Positions 1-5,842 of a DNA stretch of 8,175 nucleotides are shown in pieces (position 1 is the stretch's first letter; each line of letters begins with the position of its first letter). The notes below the pieces were generated by a model that was not told where the DNA came from, did no database searches, and was given only the letters and a program-made list of their open reading frames with translations. The position numbers and the translations under genes were made by a program. The stretch covers positions 1 to 8,175 of the forward strand of contig CAKTCH010000055.1 of the NCBI GenBank assembly GCA_934538895.1. The letters are read 5' to 3'. The DNA is from an uncultured Alphaproteobacteria bacterium (GTDB lineage: Bacteria; Pseudomonadota; Alphaproteobacteria; Micavibrionales; Micavibrionaceae).

Positions 1-165
1 GCGCAGGACGCTGTCCGTCACGACACTGGTGCTGCGCAGCTCGGCGGCCAGCGCCATGCGGGCGCCGGCGACCAGGAATACGAACCCGCAGAAAAGGCAC
101 GCAAGCAATACCAGAACCCGGAAACCGAAATCCGTATATGTCAGCAGCGTTTTCATGGCGTTCAT
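1..165 (-). CDS. flgA: FlgA, P-ring assembly chaperone (N-terminal part only)
   Basis: Partial gene: the first 55 codons read leftwards and leave the window. The product starts MNAMKTLLTYTD, has a long hydrophobic export segment at about residues 13-40 ending in the cleavage-like ALA-A, and the mature part begins AELRSTSVVTDSVLR. That matches the start of FlgA proteins (typically an Ala-rich signal peptide, then a strand leading to V-x-LGDLF). In the family, FlgA is a periplasmic chaperone that helps FlgI form the P ring around the rod. It follows flgG after a 20-base gap, the usual flgF-flgG-flgA order in Alphaproteobacteria. The start is uncertain: the purine-rich AAGAGGGAG lies very close to the first ATG (165) and about 10 bases from a second in-frame ATG (156). 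The identification rests on a short stretch plus synteny. Confidence 0.8.
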   Translation of the reverse strand, partial: MNAMKTLLTYTDFGFRVLVLLACLFCGFVFLVAGARMALAAELRSTSVVTDSVLR

Positions 166-185
166 ACTCCCTCTTGCCTTATCTG

Positions 186-971
186 TTAGCGAAGTTGTGT
201 TACGGTTTGCAGCATTTCATCGCTGGTCTGGATGACCTTTGAGTTCATTTCGTAAGCGCGCTGCGCGGTTATCAGTTGCGTGATCTCTTCCACCACGTTG
301 ACGTTGGAGTTTTCGATCGCGCCCTGACGGATCGCGCCGAAATTTTCAGTGTCCGGCGTGCCGACCTGCGGCGCGCCCGAAGCTTCCGTTTCAAGGAAGA
401 GATTGTCGCCGATCGCTTCCAGCCCCGCCGGGTTCACGAAGTTGGCGGTCTGGATCTGGCCGAGATTGACCATATTGGTCTGACCCTGAAGCTGGGCGAA
501 TACCTCGCCGCTCATATTGATGGAAACGGAAACCGCGTCGTCCGGCACGGTGATGTTCGGCTCCAGCAGGTAACCTTGCGTAGTCACCACTTCACCGTCG
601 CCGTTCACCTGAAAAATGCCCGAGCGTGTATAGGCGGTCGTGCCGTCAGGGCGCTGAATCTGGAAGAAGCCGTCGCCCAGGATCGCAAGGTCCATCGGGT
701 TTTCCGTCATCTGGATCGGGCCTTGTTCGTGAATGCGGTAAACCGAACTGACGCGTACGCCCAGACCCAGTTGCAGGCCGGAGGGCAGGAGCGTGCCTAC
801 ATCGGAAGACTGCGCGCCCGGACGCTGTATGTTCTGGTAGATCAAGTCCTTGAAATCCACGCGCTGGCGTTTGTGGCCGCTGGTGGTCATATTGGCGATG
901 TTGTTCGAAATGACGTCCACGTTGGTCTGCTGCGCGTGCATCCCGGTGGCACCGATATCAAGTGAACGCAT
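186..971 (-). CDS. flgG: FlgG, flagellar distal rod protein
   Basis: Complete 261-residue protein, the normal FlgG length. The N-terminal helix carries the rod/hook signature (residues 1-35, with VDVISNNIANMTTSGHKR; the usual form is NNIANxNTxGYK, so the TTSGH part is a slight variant). The central part contains the typical MDLAILGDGFFQI and TAYTRSGIFQVNGDGEVVT blocks. The C-terminal D1 helix ends AQRAYEMNSKVIQTSDEML. FlgG forms the distal rod that crosses the periplasm to the outer membrane and joins the hook. A clear ribosome site, AAGGAG, lies 7 bases before the ATG. The gene lies 41 bases after flgF and 20 bases before flgA, so the three are very likely one operon. The start agrees with family starts (MRSL). 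Confidence 0.97.
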   Translation of the reverse strand: MRSLDIGATGMHAQQTNVDVISNNIANMTTSGHKRQRVDFKDLIYQNIQRPGAQSSDVGTLLPSGLQLGLGVRVSSVYRIHEQGPIQMTENPMDLAILGDGFFQIQRPDGTTAYTRSGIFQVNGDGEVVTTQGYLLEPNITVPDDAVSVSINMSGEVFAQLQGQTNMVNLGQIQTANFVNPAGLEAIGDNLFLETEASGAPQVGTPDTENFGAIRQGAIENSNVNVVEEITQLITAQRAYEMNSKVIQTSDEMLQTVTQLR

Positions 972-1012
972 TGTCTTTCTCCTTTAAACCTTGAACCGTT
1001 ATCTTTCCGAAA

Positions 1013-1750
1013 TTACGAATTGCCGCGCGTCAGCGTCTGGATCATCGTGCGCTGGCGCTCATGTTCGTTCTGCAACATGCGCTGCGTTGACTGATAAGCG
1101 CGGGACACATCGATCATGCGCGTCATTTCCAGCACCGCATTGACGTTGGAACCTTCGATCATGCCTTGCAGCACCGTGGTGTTTTCCGCGGGATTTGCCG
1201 CTTCTTCCGTTTTGTAAAGGCCGTTGCCTTGCGGCACGAGTTCTTGCGGGTTCTCGAATTCAACCACCATGATCTGCGCCAGTTCTCCGGCATTGGTGGA
1301 AACCGTGCCGTCGCGGGCGATAATAATGTCCGTCGCATCCTCGGGGATGGCGATCGCGCCGCCGCCGGCATCGGCCACCAGCATCCCGGAACCGGTCACC
1401 AGTTCACGGTTGCCGTTCAATTGGAAATTGCCGGCGCGCGTATATTGCACGCCGTTCGGCGTCTGGATGCCGAAGAAGCCCGGCCCCTGTAAGGCGGTAT
1501 CCAGCGGGTTCTCGGTGCGGCGCAGGGGGCCGTTTTCCGTGTTCATGAACTGGCCGTAATCGTGCACCATGGAAATCGAGTCGTTCCCGGCTTTCTCCGC
1601 GTTGCGCTGGCGGGAAAGATACTCAAGGAACACCATGTTATGTTCGCGGTAACCCGGCGTGTTCAGGTTGGCGATATTGTTGGCGACAATATCCATCTGC
1701 TCCTGCAAGGCCATCTGGCGCGAAAGTCCGATATAAAGACTGTTTTCCAT
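1013..1750 (-). CDS. flgF: FlgF, flagellar proximal rod protein
   Basis: The chosen start gives 245 residues beginning MENSLYIGLSRQMALQEQMD, the family-like beginning; AAAAGG lies 11 bases upstream. A longer reading from a TTG at 1783 adds 11 residues that do not look like FlgF and was rejected. The N-terminal signature VANNIANLNTPGYR, the central block LDTALQGPGFFGI...YTRAGNFQLN, and the C-terminal helix ending RAYQSTQRMLQ are all standard. FlgF is one of the rod proteins exported through the flagellar type III apparatus. It is the first gene of the leftward operon, and a sigma-54 type promoter lies about 60-80 bases upstream of its start. Confidence 0.95.
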   Translation of the reverse strand: MENSLYIGLSRQMALQEQMDIVANNIANLNTPGYREHNMVFLEYLSRQRNAEKAGNDSISMVHDYGQFMNTENGPLRRTENPLDTALQGPGFFGIQTPNGVQYTRAGNFQLNGNRELVTGSGMLVADAGGGAIAIPEDATDIIIARDGTVSTNAGELAQIMVVEFENPQELVPQGNGLYKTEEAANPAENTTVLQGMIEGSNVNAVLEMTRMIDVSRAYQSTQRMLQNEHERQRTMIQTLTRGNS

Positions 1751-1811
1751 GTCGGTATGAACCTTTTGGCTAAAAATCCGCAAGGGAAACCCTTTCCCTC
1801 ACGGCATCACA

Positions 1812-1828
1812 ATGCACGGGATATGCCA
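1812..1828 (-). promoter_or_regulatory. Sigma-54 (RpoN) type promoter for flgFGA
   Basis: Read on the minus strand this is TGGCATATCCCGTGCAT. It has GG and GC separated by exactly 10 bases, as in the consensus TGGCAC-N5-TTGCW, with two differences (C to T at the end of TGGCAC, T to G in TTGC). Placing the C of GC at -12 puts transcription start near 1802, about 52 bases before the flgF ATG. Rod and hook genes of many Alphaproteobacteria, Caulobacter being the best known, are RpoN-dependent, so the match is in the expected place. Confidence 0.7.
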
Positions 1829-1876
1829 GAATCTAATTCTTTTGAAAAACAATGAGTTAGCTGCTTGAGATTATGG

Positions 1877-1885
1877 TTATCCACA
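1877..1885 (+). promoter_or_regulatory. Perfect DnaA box (TTATCCACA)
   Basis: The nine bases match the high-affinity DnaA box exactly. The site lies between two divergent sigma-54 type elements, about 75-80 bases upstream of the predicted flgF transcription start. DnaA acts as a transcription factor as well as an initiator in several bacteria. It is a single site with no AT-rich unwinding element or box cluster, so it is not an origin. Chance occurrence cannot be excluded for one 9-mer. Confidence 0.45.
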
Positions 1886-1896
1886 AGCCGGGGCGC

Positions 1897-1907
1897 TGCC
1901 ATCGGCA
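1897..1907. promoter_or_regulatory. Short palindrome, candidate enhancer (activator) site
   Basis: TGCC-ATC-GGCA is a perfect inverted repeat with 4-base arms. Its centre (1902) is about 100 bases upstream of both predicted sigma-54 start sites (about 1802 leftwards, about 2004 rightwards), the distance at which RpoN activators of the FlbD/FlrC type normally bind. A second CAT-GGCAA copy follows at 1924-1931, 23 bases (about two helical turns) from the GGCAA at 1904-1908. The arms are short, so the assignment to an activator is inference. Confidence 0.4.
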
Positions 1908-1977
1908 AGTGTGACTCGGAGAGCATGGCAAAATTTTCCTTTTACCTGAAACGCTTCGGTAAGAGGAACGCTACAAA

Positions 1978-1994
1978 GGGCACTATTTTGGCTT
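1978..1994 (+). promoter_or_regulatory. Sigma-54 (RpoN) type promoter for the fliL operon
   Basis: GGGCACTATTTTGGCTT aligns to TGGCAC-N5-TTGCWW with GG and GC separated by exactly 10 bases. The differences are the first T to G and one T to G in TTGC. The predicted start is near 2004, giving a 68-base leader before fliL. Nothing upstream of the alternative -10 (2005-2010) resembles a good -35, which favours this element as the main promoter. Confidence 0.62.
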
Positions 1995-2004
1995 AATTTA
2001 TGAG

Positions 2005-2010
2005 TATAAT
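2005..2010 (+). promoter_or_regulatory. Possible sigma-70 -10 element upstream of fliL
   Basis: A perfect TATAAT lies about 60 bases before fliL, just downstream of the sigma-54 element. No convincing -35 lies 16-18 bases upstream (the region reads CACTATTT). It may give a second, housekeeping promoter, or may be chance in an AT-rich stretch. The wider motif AGTATAATT-AACGA recurs before the gene at 6738. Confidence 0.25.
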
Positions 2011-2071
2011 TAACGAGTTGGCTGATTCTGCCATGCTAATCTTTTTAAAGACCCCATTGAAGGAGCTGTGA

Positions 2072-2689
2072 ATGGCAATCAAACCCCTGCCGGAAGATGA
2101 AGGCAATGCTGGCGGCGCTGTCGTGGAAGCGGCTGACGGTGAAAGCCCGAAGAAGCCGAATGCCAAGAAGCTTATCCTGATTATCGTGCTGCCGTTGCTG
2201 CTGCTGGCGGGGGGCGGTGCGGGCGCTTATTTCACGGGACTGCTGGATGGCTTGCTGGGTAAGTCCGGCGGGGAGGAAGTCGCCGAAGGCGAGCATGGCG
2301 CTGGCGGCGACGGTCACACGAAAGCGGACTCGCACGGTAAAAAAGCCGATTCCCATGACAAAAAGGCGGGCGCGCACGGTGGCCCCGCGGGCTATTTCGT
2401 CCAGATTCCGAACATGCTGGTGAACCTGACGTCCGAAGGCCAGCCGCGCTACCTGCGCCTGAGCGTACAGATCGAGCTTGCCAGCGCCGAAGATCAGGCC
2501 GCCGTCGAGGCCGTCATGCCCCGCGTCGTGGACCAGTTCCAGACCTACCTGCGGGAGTTGCGCGTCAAGGATTTGCGCGGTTCCGCCGGGATTTACAGAT
2601 TGCAGATCGAGTTGCTGAACCGCGTCAACGCGTCAGCCTACCCGGTCGAGGTGAAAGATGTGCTGTTCCAGGAAATACTGGTACAATAA
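2072..2689 (+). CDS. fliL: FliL, stator-associated basal body protein
   Basis: A 205-residue protein with the FliL plan: a short acidic cytoplasmic tail (1-25), a Lys-rich turn, a single membrane helix at about 33-54 (LILIIVLPLLLLAGGGAGAYF), a periplasmic linker, and the C-terminal FliL domain from about residue 107 (YFVQIPNMLVNLTS...YLRLSVQIELAS...IYRLQIELLNRV...VKDVLFQEILVQ). FliL rings surround stator units and support torque generation. An AAGGAG ribosome site lies 6 bases before the ATG. It is first in the rightward operon, with fliM next after a 75-base gap. The linker (about 65-106) is unusual: five histidines at 75, 82, 88, 95 and 102, in three consecutive K-A-x-x-H-x-x heptads. Whether these bind metal is unknown. 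Confidence 0.95.
   Translation: MAIKPLPEDEGNAGGAVVEAADGESPKKPNAKKLILIIVLPLLLLAGGGAGAYFTGLLDGLLGKSGGEEVAEGEHGAGGDGHTKADSHGKKADSHDKKAGAHGGPAGYFVQIPNMLVNLTSEGQPRYLRLSVQIELASAEDQAAVEAVMPRVVDQFQTYLRELRVKDLRGSAGIYRLQIELLNRVNASAYPVEVKDVLFQEILVQ
2321..2383 (+). repeat. Three tandem heptapeptide-coding repeats in the FliL linker
   Basis: Three 21-base units encode KADSHGK, KADSHDK and KAGAHGG (residues 84-104). Codons differ between copies (for example GCG/GCC, TCG/TCC, CAC/CAT), so the repetition is kept at protein level and is not a recent slippage product. Confidence 0.8.
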
Positions 2690-2764
2690 GGACTTAAGAC
2701 ATTTGGTATGATCCTTGAATATAAGTCTCAGGGGTCGTTTACGGGTAAAAGGGTTTAATGCGTC

Positions 2765-3865
2765 ATGGCTGACACCGAGATGAGCGAAGAGGAACTGGCG
2801 GCGCTGTCCCAGCTGGAGACAACGGCGGGTTCCGGCGCGGCGATCGAAGCCGACGCCACGCCCGCGTTCGATGCCGATCTTGGTGACGATGGCGGCGCGC
2901 GCATTCTCAATCAGGAAGAAATCGACAGTCTGCTCGGTTTCGACGACGATGGCGGCGGCGGCGAACAAACCTCCGGCGTGATGGCGCTGATAAATTCCGC
3001 AATGGTGAATTACGAGCGTCTGCCGATGCTCGACATCGTGTTCGACCGTCTGGTGCGCCTGATGTCCACCTCCTTGCGCAACCTCACATCCGATAACGTC
3101 GAAGTATCGCTCGATCAGGTTTCGACCGTGCGTTTCGGCGATTACATGAACTCGATCCCGCTGCCCGCGATGCTCTCGGTCTTCAAGGCCGAGGAATGGG
3201 ATAATAACGGCCTGCTGGTCGTCGACTCCGCACTGATCTATTCCGTTGTGGACGTACTGCTCGGGGGCCGCAAGGGGACGCCCGCGATCCGCGTCGAGGG
3301 CCGCCCTTATACGACGATCGAAACCAAGCTGGTGGAACGCATGGTGGGGGTATCGCTCAGCGACCTGTCTTCCGCCTTCGATCCGCTTTCCCCCGTCAGC
3401 TTTACGCTCGACCGCATGGAAACCAACCCGCGTTTCGCCACCATCACGCAATCGGGCAATGCCTGCGTGCTGGCGCGCCTGCGCGTCGATATGGGCGATC
3501 GCGGCGGGCGCGTTGAAATCCTGATTCCCTATGCGACGCTGGAACCCATTCGCGAACTGCTGTTGCAAATGTTCATGGGTGAAAAATTCGGCCGTGATTC
3601 CATCTGGGAAAACCACCTGACACAGGAACTCTACAAAACCGATGTGCAGCTTTCCGCCGTTCTGGGTGAAAAGACGGCAAGCTTGCAGGAAGTGCTGAAC
3701 TGGAAAGTAGGCTCGCGCGTGATGTTCAATACGACCACGGAAGACGAACTGGAACTGCGCTGTGGTAATTTCCCGATGTTCCGCGGCCCTGTCGGGCAGA
3801 AACAAGGCTACATCGCCGTGCAGATCGAACGCTATATCACGCCCGACAAAGAGGATGAGATATGA
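2765..3865 (+). CDS. fliM: FliM, flagellar switch (C-ring) protein
   Basis: A 366-residue FliM. The CheY-P docking motif ILNQEEIDSLLG is at 47-58. The CheC-like middle domain runs from about 75 to 275, with LLVVDSALIYSVVDVLLGG near 149-168. The C-terminal SpoA domain (about 295-357, VLNWKVGSRV...FRGPVGQKQGYIAVQIER) pairs with FliN. FliM sets the rotation direction of the motor in response to CheY-P. The docking motif usually sits at the extreme N-terminus; here 46 residues precede it and include MSEEELAAL (6-14), which resembles a second docking motif. Ribosome signal is modest (AAAAGGG 11 bases upstream). A start at the ATG of residue 6 is possible but has no better ribosome site. The stop overlaps the next start by four bases (ATGA), indicating translational coupling. 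Confidence 0.96.
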   Translation: MADTEMSEEELAALSQLETTAGSGAAIEADATPAFDADLGDDGGARILNQEEIDSLLGFDDDGGGGEQTSGVMALINSAMVNYERLPMLDIVFDRLVRLMSTSLRNLTSDNVEVSLDQVSTVRFGDYMNSIPLPAMLSVFKAEEWDNNGLLVVDSALIYSVVDVLLGGRKGTPAIRVEGRPYTTIETKLVERMVGVSLSDLSSAFDPLSPVSFTLDRMETNPRFATITQSGNACVLARLRVDMGDRGGRVEILIPYATLEPIRELLLQMFMGEKFGRDSIWENHLTQELYKTDVQLSAVLGEKTASLQEVLNWKVGSRVMFNTTTEDELELRCGNFPMFRGPVGQKQGYIAVQIERYITPDKEDEI

Positions 3866-4395
3866 GCGAAAACCTTTTAGGGCTGGTCATGGACGGTCTG
3901 GTGCTGGTGCTTCTGGGCGCCACGATTGTATATGCCGCGCGCCTGTCGAAGCACCTTAAGAATTTTCGTGAAGGCCGCAAAGAGCTTGAAAAGCTGATCG
4001 GCGATCTCTCCGGCCAGATCGTAAAAGCCGAGCACGCCATCGAGGAATTGAAAAATTCCGCGCGCGGCGTATCGCGTGAATTGCAGCAGCAACTCGACGA
4101 GGCCAAAAACGTCGGGGCCGATCTTGAGATCATGACGCGCGGCGCGAACAACATGGCCGACCGCCTGGACAAGGCCGCTGACCGTCATCGCGCTGCTGAA
4201 ACCGCGCCACCGCTGCCGTCCCATGTGCGCCGCCCGACGCGCGAGGAATTTCCCGGCTTCGCGATCCGCGATCCGGAAGGAGAAGAGGGCGTTCTCGATG
4301 GCAATGACGGCGGCGCCGGCAGCGTCGCCGAACGCGAATTGAGGGAAGCCCTCCGTAAAGGCAAAAGATACAGGCGAAAGATCATATGGCCATGA
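3862..4395 (+). CDS. DUF6468-like membrane-anchored coiled-coil protein of the flagellar operon
   Basis: A 177-residue protein. A membrane helix near the N-terminus (about 8-27, LVMDGLVLVLLGATIVYAAR) is followed by KHLKNFREGRKELEKLIGDL and a long amphipathic, probably coiled-coil stretch (about 30-110). The C-terminal tail is Gly/Asp-rich and ends in a very basic segment (KGKRYRRKI). A short N-terminal anchor followed by L-x-x-FR-x-R-x-E is what I recall of the DUF6468 family, found next to fliM in alphaproteobacterial flagellar clusters; no function is established to my knowledge. It overlaps fliM by four bases and its end overlaps the motE-like gene by 10, so it is co-translated with switch and stator genes. 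An accessory role at the basal body is inference from position alone. Confidence 0.8.
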   Translation: MSENLLGLVMDGLVLVLLGATIVYAARLSKHLKNFREGRKELEKLIGDLSGQIVKAEHAIEELKNSARGVSRELQQQLDEAKNVGADLEIMTRGANNMADRLDKAADRHRAAETAPPLPSHVRRPTREEFPGFAIRDPEGEEGVLDGNDGGAGSVAERELREALRKGKRYRRKIIWP

Positions 4396-5120
4396 AATTG
4401 TCCGAACGTTTGCGCGTACTGCCCCTGCTGCTGATTGTGGCGGGGTTGTGCTTTACCGTTCGTTTGGGCGAATTCGCGCAGGACGCGGGCGCCGCCTTCG
4501 CGCAGCAGGAAGTCCAGCAGGATGAGGATACGCCCGTGCCGCCGCCTATGCCCGCGGAATCGGCTAAAACTCCGGAAGCGCCTGGTGCTACTGAGGGAAC
4601 TAAACCTGCCGACGTAACGCTCCCCACGATAGCGAAGCAGGGCGAGAGCGAACCCGGAAGCGCTCAGGAATGGCGCGACGCCGGTGAGGAGGATTTCACG
4701 TACTCGGGCGTGCAGGAGGGGCTTTACCGCGATCTCACCAAACGCCGTGAAGATATCGAAAAACGCGAGAAGGCCCTGACTACCCGCGAGGCGCTGCTGG
4801 AGGCGGCGGAGCGCGAGTTCGATCAGAAGCTGCGCGAACTGACGGCGTTGCGCACGCAGATCGAAAGCCTGATGGCGCAACAGACGGAAGAGGAAAAAGC
4901 CCGCACGGCCAGCCTCGTGAAAATTTACGAAGGCATGAAGGCCAAAGACGCCGCCCGTATTTTCAATTCGCTTGATACGGATGTCCTGCTGCAGGTCCTG
5001 ACCGCCATGTCTGAACGCAAATCCTCGCCGATCATCGCGGAGATGGACCCGGAACGCGCCCGCACGATTACGATCATGATGTCCCAGCAGCAGAACCTTC
5101 CGCAGCTGCCGCCTCAATAA
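4386..5120 (+). CDS. motE: MotE-like periplasmic flagellar motor protein
   Basis: A 244-residue protein. The N-terminal hydrophobic export segment or anchor (about 9-25) is followed by a Pro/Ala/Glu-rich low-complexity linker (about 40-100). A strongly charged coiled coil (about 119-173, with KRREDIEKREKALTTREALL) leads to a C-terminal MgtE_N-like helical domain (about 175-235, IYEGMKAKDAARIFNSLDTDVLLQVL...IIAEMDPERA). This architecture is that of MotE, which in rhizobia is a periplasmic chaperone for the motility protein MotC. No MotC is recognisable in this window, but the next gene encodes a MotB-like protein that could be its client; that is inference. The start overlaps the previous gene; an alternative in-frame ATG at 4392 makes a neat ATGA overlap, and I see no decisive ribosome site for either. 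Confidence 0.82.
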   Translation: MAMKLSERLRVLPLLLIVAGLCFTVRLGEFAQDAGAAFAQQEVQQDEDTPVPPPMPAESAKTPEAPGATEGTKPADVTLPTIAKQGESEPGSAQEWRDAGEEDFTYSGVQEGLYRDLTKRREDIEKREKALTTREALLEAAEREFDQKLRELTALRTQIESLMAQQTEEEKARTASLVKIYEGMKAKDAARIFNSLDTDVLLQVLTAMSERKSSPIIAEMDPERARTITIMMSQQQNLPQLPPQ

Positions 5121-5146
5121 TACGGTTTAAACAACGCAGGAAGCCG

Positions 5147-5842
5147 ATGAGACGCTCTCGCCGCAGATTCATCGCCGACGACTCCAAAACCCTGGGCAGC
5201 CAGATCCCGGCTCTGTCCCTGTTCGTCATCATGCTGGCGTTTTTCATCATGCTCAATTCCGTGTCCGTCATCAAGGAAGAGAAGGCGAAGCCGCTGATGG
5301 ACAGCATTGAAGAGGCCTTCGCGTCCCGGATAAGCCAGAACGAAAACTGGCAGCCTTCCACGGCGGCGTCCGATGAGTCAGGCACAGGCGAGGGCCGCGT
5401 GACCGATCGCGTGGAAGGCCTGTTTCAGGCGCACATCGCTGGTATAAAAACGCAGCAGGACGAAGGCGCCGGCACATTGCTGATGCGCATGAGCTATGCC
5501 GATTTCGCGGCGGCGGTTTCATCCGCCGGCGACAGCGCGCGGCAGAACCGGCAGTTCATGGAAACACTGGCGTCCATGCTGCGTTCCGGCGCGGCGGGCC
5601 AGCCTTACCGCATGGATATCTTCCTGCAGGTAGACGATAACCCTGCCGTCATGCAGGGCCGCCAGCCGCAAAAAATGTCGGTGCTGATGCGCGATCTGGG
5701 CGTTCTGGCGCAACAACTGGAAAAGGCAGGGCTGCCGCAGCGCCTGATGAGTGTCGGTCTTGAAAAAGGCCAGAGCGGCGCCGTTGAATTGCTCTTTCGC
5801 CCCCATGTGGCCTACAGCCCTGTAGCGCAGCAGGAGGAGTGA
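5147..5842 (+). CDS. Degenerate MotB-like protein lacking the ion-binding aspartate
   Basis: A 231-residue protein: a basic cytoplasmic start (MRRSRRRF), one membrane helix at about 20-40 (IPALSLFVIMLAFFIMLNSV), then a periplasmic part. Aligning the FF of the helix with that of the next gene's MotB puts Ser24 where MotB has its essential Asp. The C-terminal half keeps an OmpA-like rhythm: LLMRMSYADF, then MDIFLQVDDNP in place of IEIDGHTDTRP, and LEKAGLPQRLMSVGL against LENVGYQQTIAVAGF. The Gly-His-Thr, NNWELS and RRVDI motifs are missing. It therefore looks like a MotB paralogue unable to carry the proton path itself and probably poor at binding peptidoglycan. The ribosome site AGGAAG precedes the ATG at good spacing. 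Its stop overlaps the start of the intact motB (TGATG). It may be a heteromeric stator partner, a regulator, or a structural adaptor. Confidence 0.8.
   Translation: MRRSRRRFIADDSKTLGSQIPALSLFVIMLAFFIMLNSVSVIKEEKAKPLMDSIEEAFASRISQNENWQPSTAASDESGTGEGRVTDRVEGLFQAHIAGIKTQQDEGAGTLLMRMSYADFAAAVSSAGDSARQNRQFMETLASMLRSGAAGQPYRMDIFLQVDDNPAVMQGRQPQKMSVLMRDLGVLAQQLEKAGLPQRLMSVGLEKGQSGAVELLFRPHVAYSPVAQQEE

Larger units (their letters stand above)
1751..2071. promoter_or_regulatory. Divergent control region between the flgF and fliL operons
   Basis: This 321-base gap contains no credible gene and is visibly richer in A and T than the genes. It holds two outward-facing -24/-12 elements (1812-1828 leftwards, 1978-1994 rightwards) separated by 149 bases. 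Between them lie a perfect DnaA box (1877-1885), a short palindrome (1897-1907), a second GGCAA half-site (1927-1931) and an AAAATTTT core (1930-1937). The arrangement fits a shared enhancer region for two divergent flagellar operons. The individual elements are seen in the sequence; the regulatory model is inference. Confidence 0.75.

Noticed and set aside
276..965. 229-codon plus-strand frame opposite flgG
   Set aside because: Antisense to a full-length, unmistakable FlgG; no ribosome site or family likeness.
1751..1783. TTG-initiated 11-residue extension of FlgF
   Set aside because: The ATG at 1750 gives the family-like start MENSLYIGLSRQ, while the extension has no family likeness and weaker initiation.
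1958..1971. GG-N10-GC at TTCGGTAAGAGGAACGCT considered as another sigma-54 promoter
   Set aside because: Only the GG and GC agree; the rest of TGGCAC and TTGC is absent, and a better element lies just downstream.
1993..2013. Two TTAA boxes considered as a CtrA site
   Set aside because: The spacing is 13 bases instead of the 7 of the CtrA consensus TTAA-N7-TTAA.
2691..2727. Inverted repeat GACTTA...TAAGTC between fliL and fliM, considered as a terminator or attenuator
   Set aside because: The stem has only 6 pairs with a 25-base loop and no following T-run. The TGGTATGAT at 2704-2712 could be an extended -10 for fliM but has no -35, so I left it out.
2633..3805. 390-codon open frame on the minus strand opposite fliM
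   Set aside because: It is fully antiparallel to a clear fliM, is unusually rich in His, Arg and Gln as antisense frames in GC-rich genes are, and matches no family I know.
4185..5117. 310-codon minus-strand frame opposite the motE-like gene
   Set aside because: Composition (Arg, Leu, Phe, His runs) and full overlap with a well-structured plus-strand gene mark it as a shadow frame.
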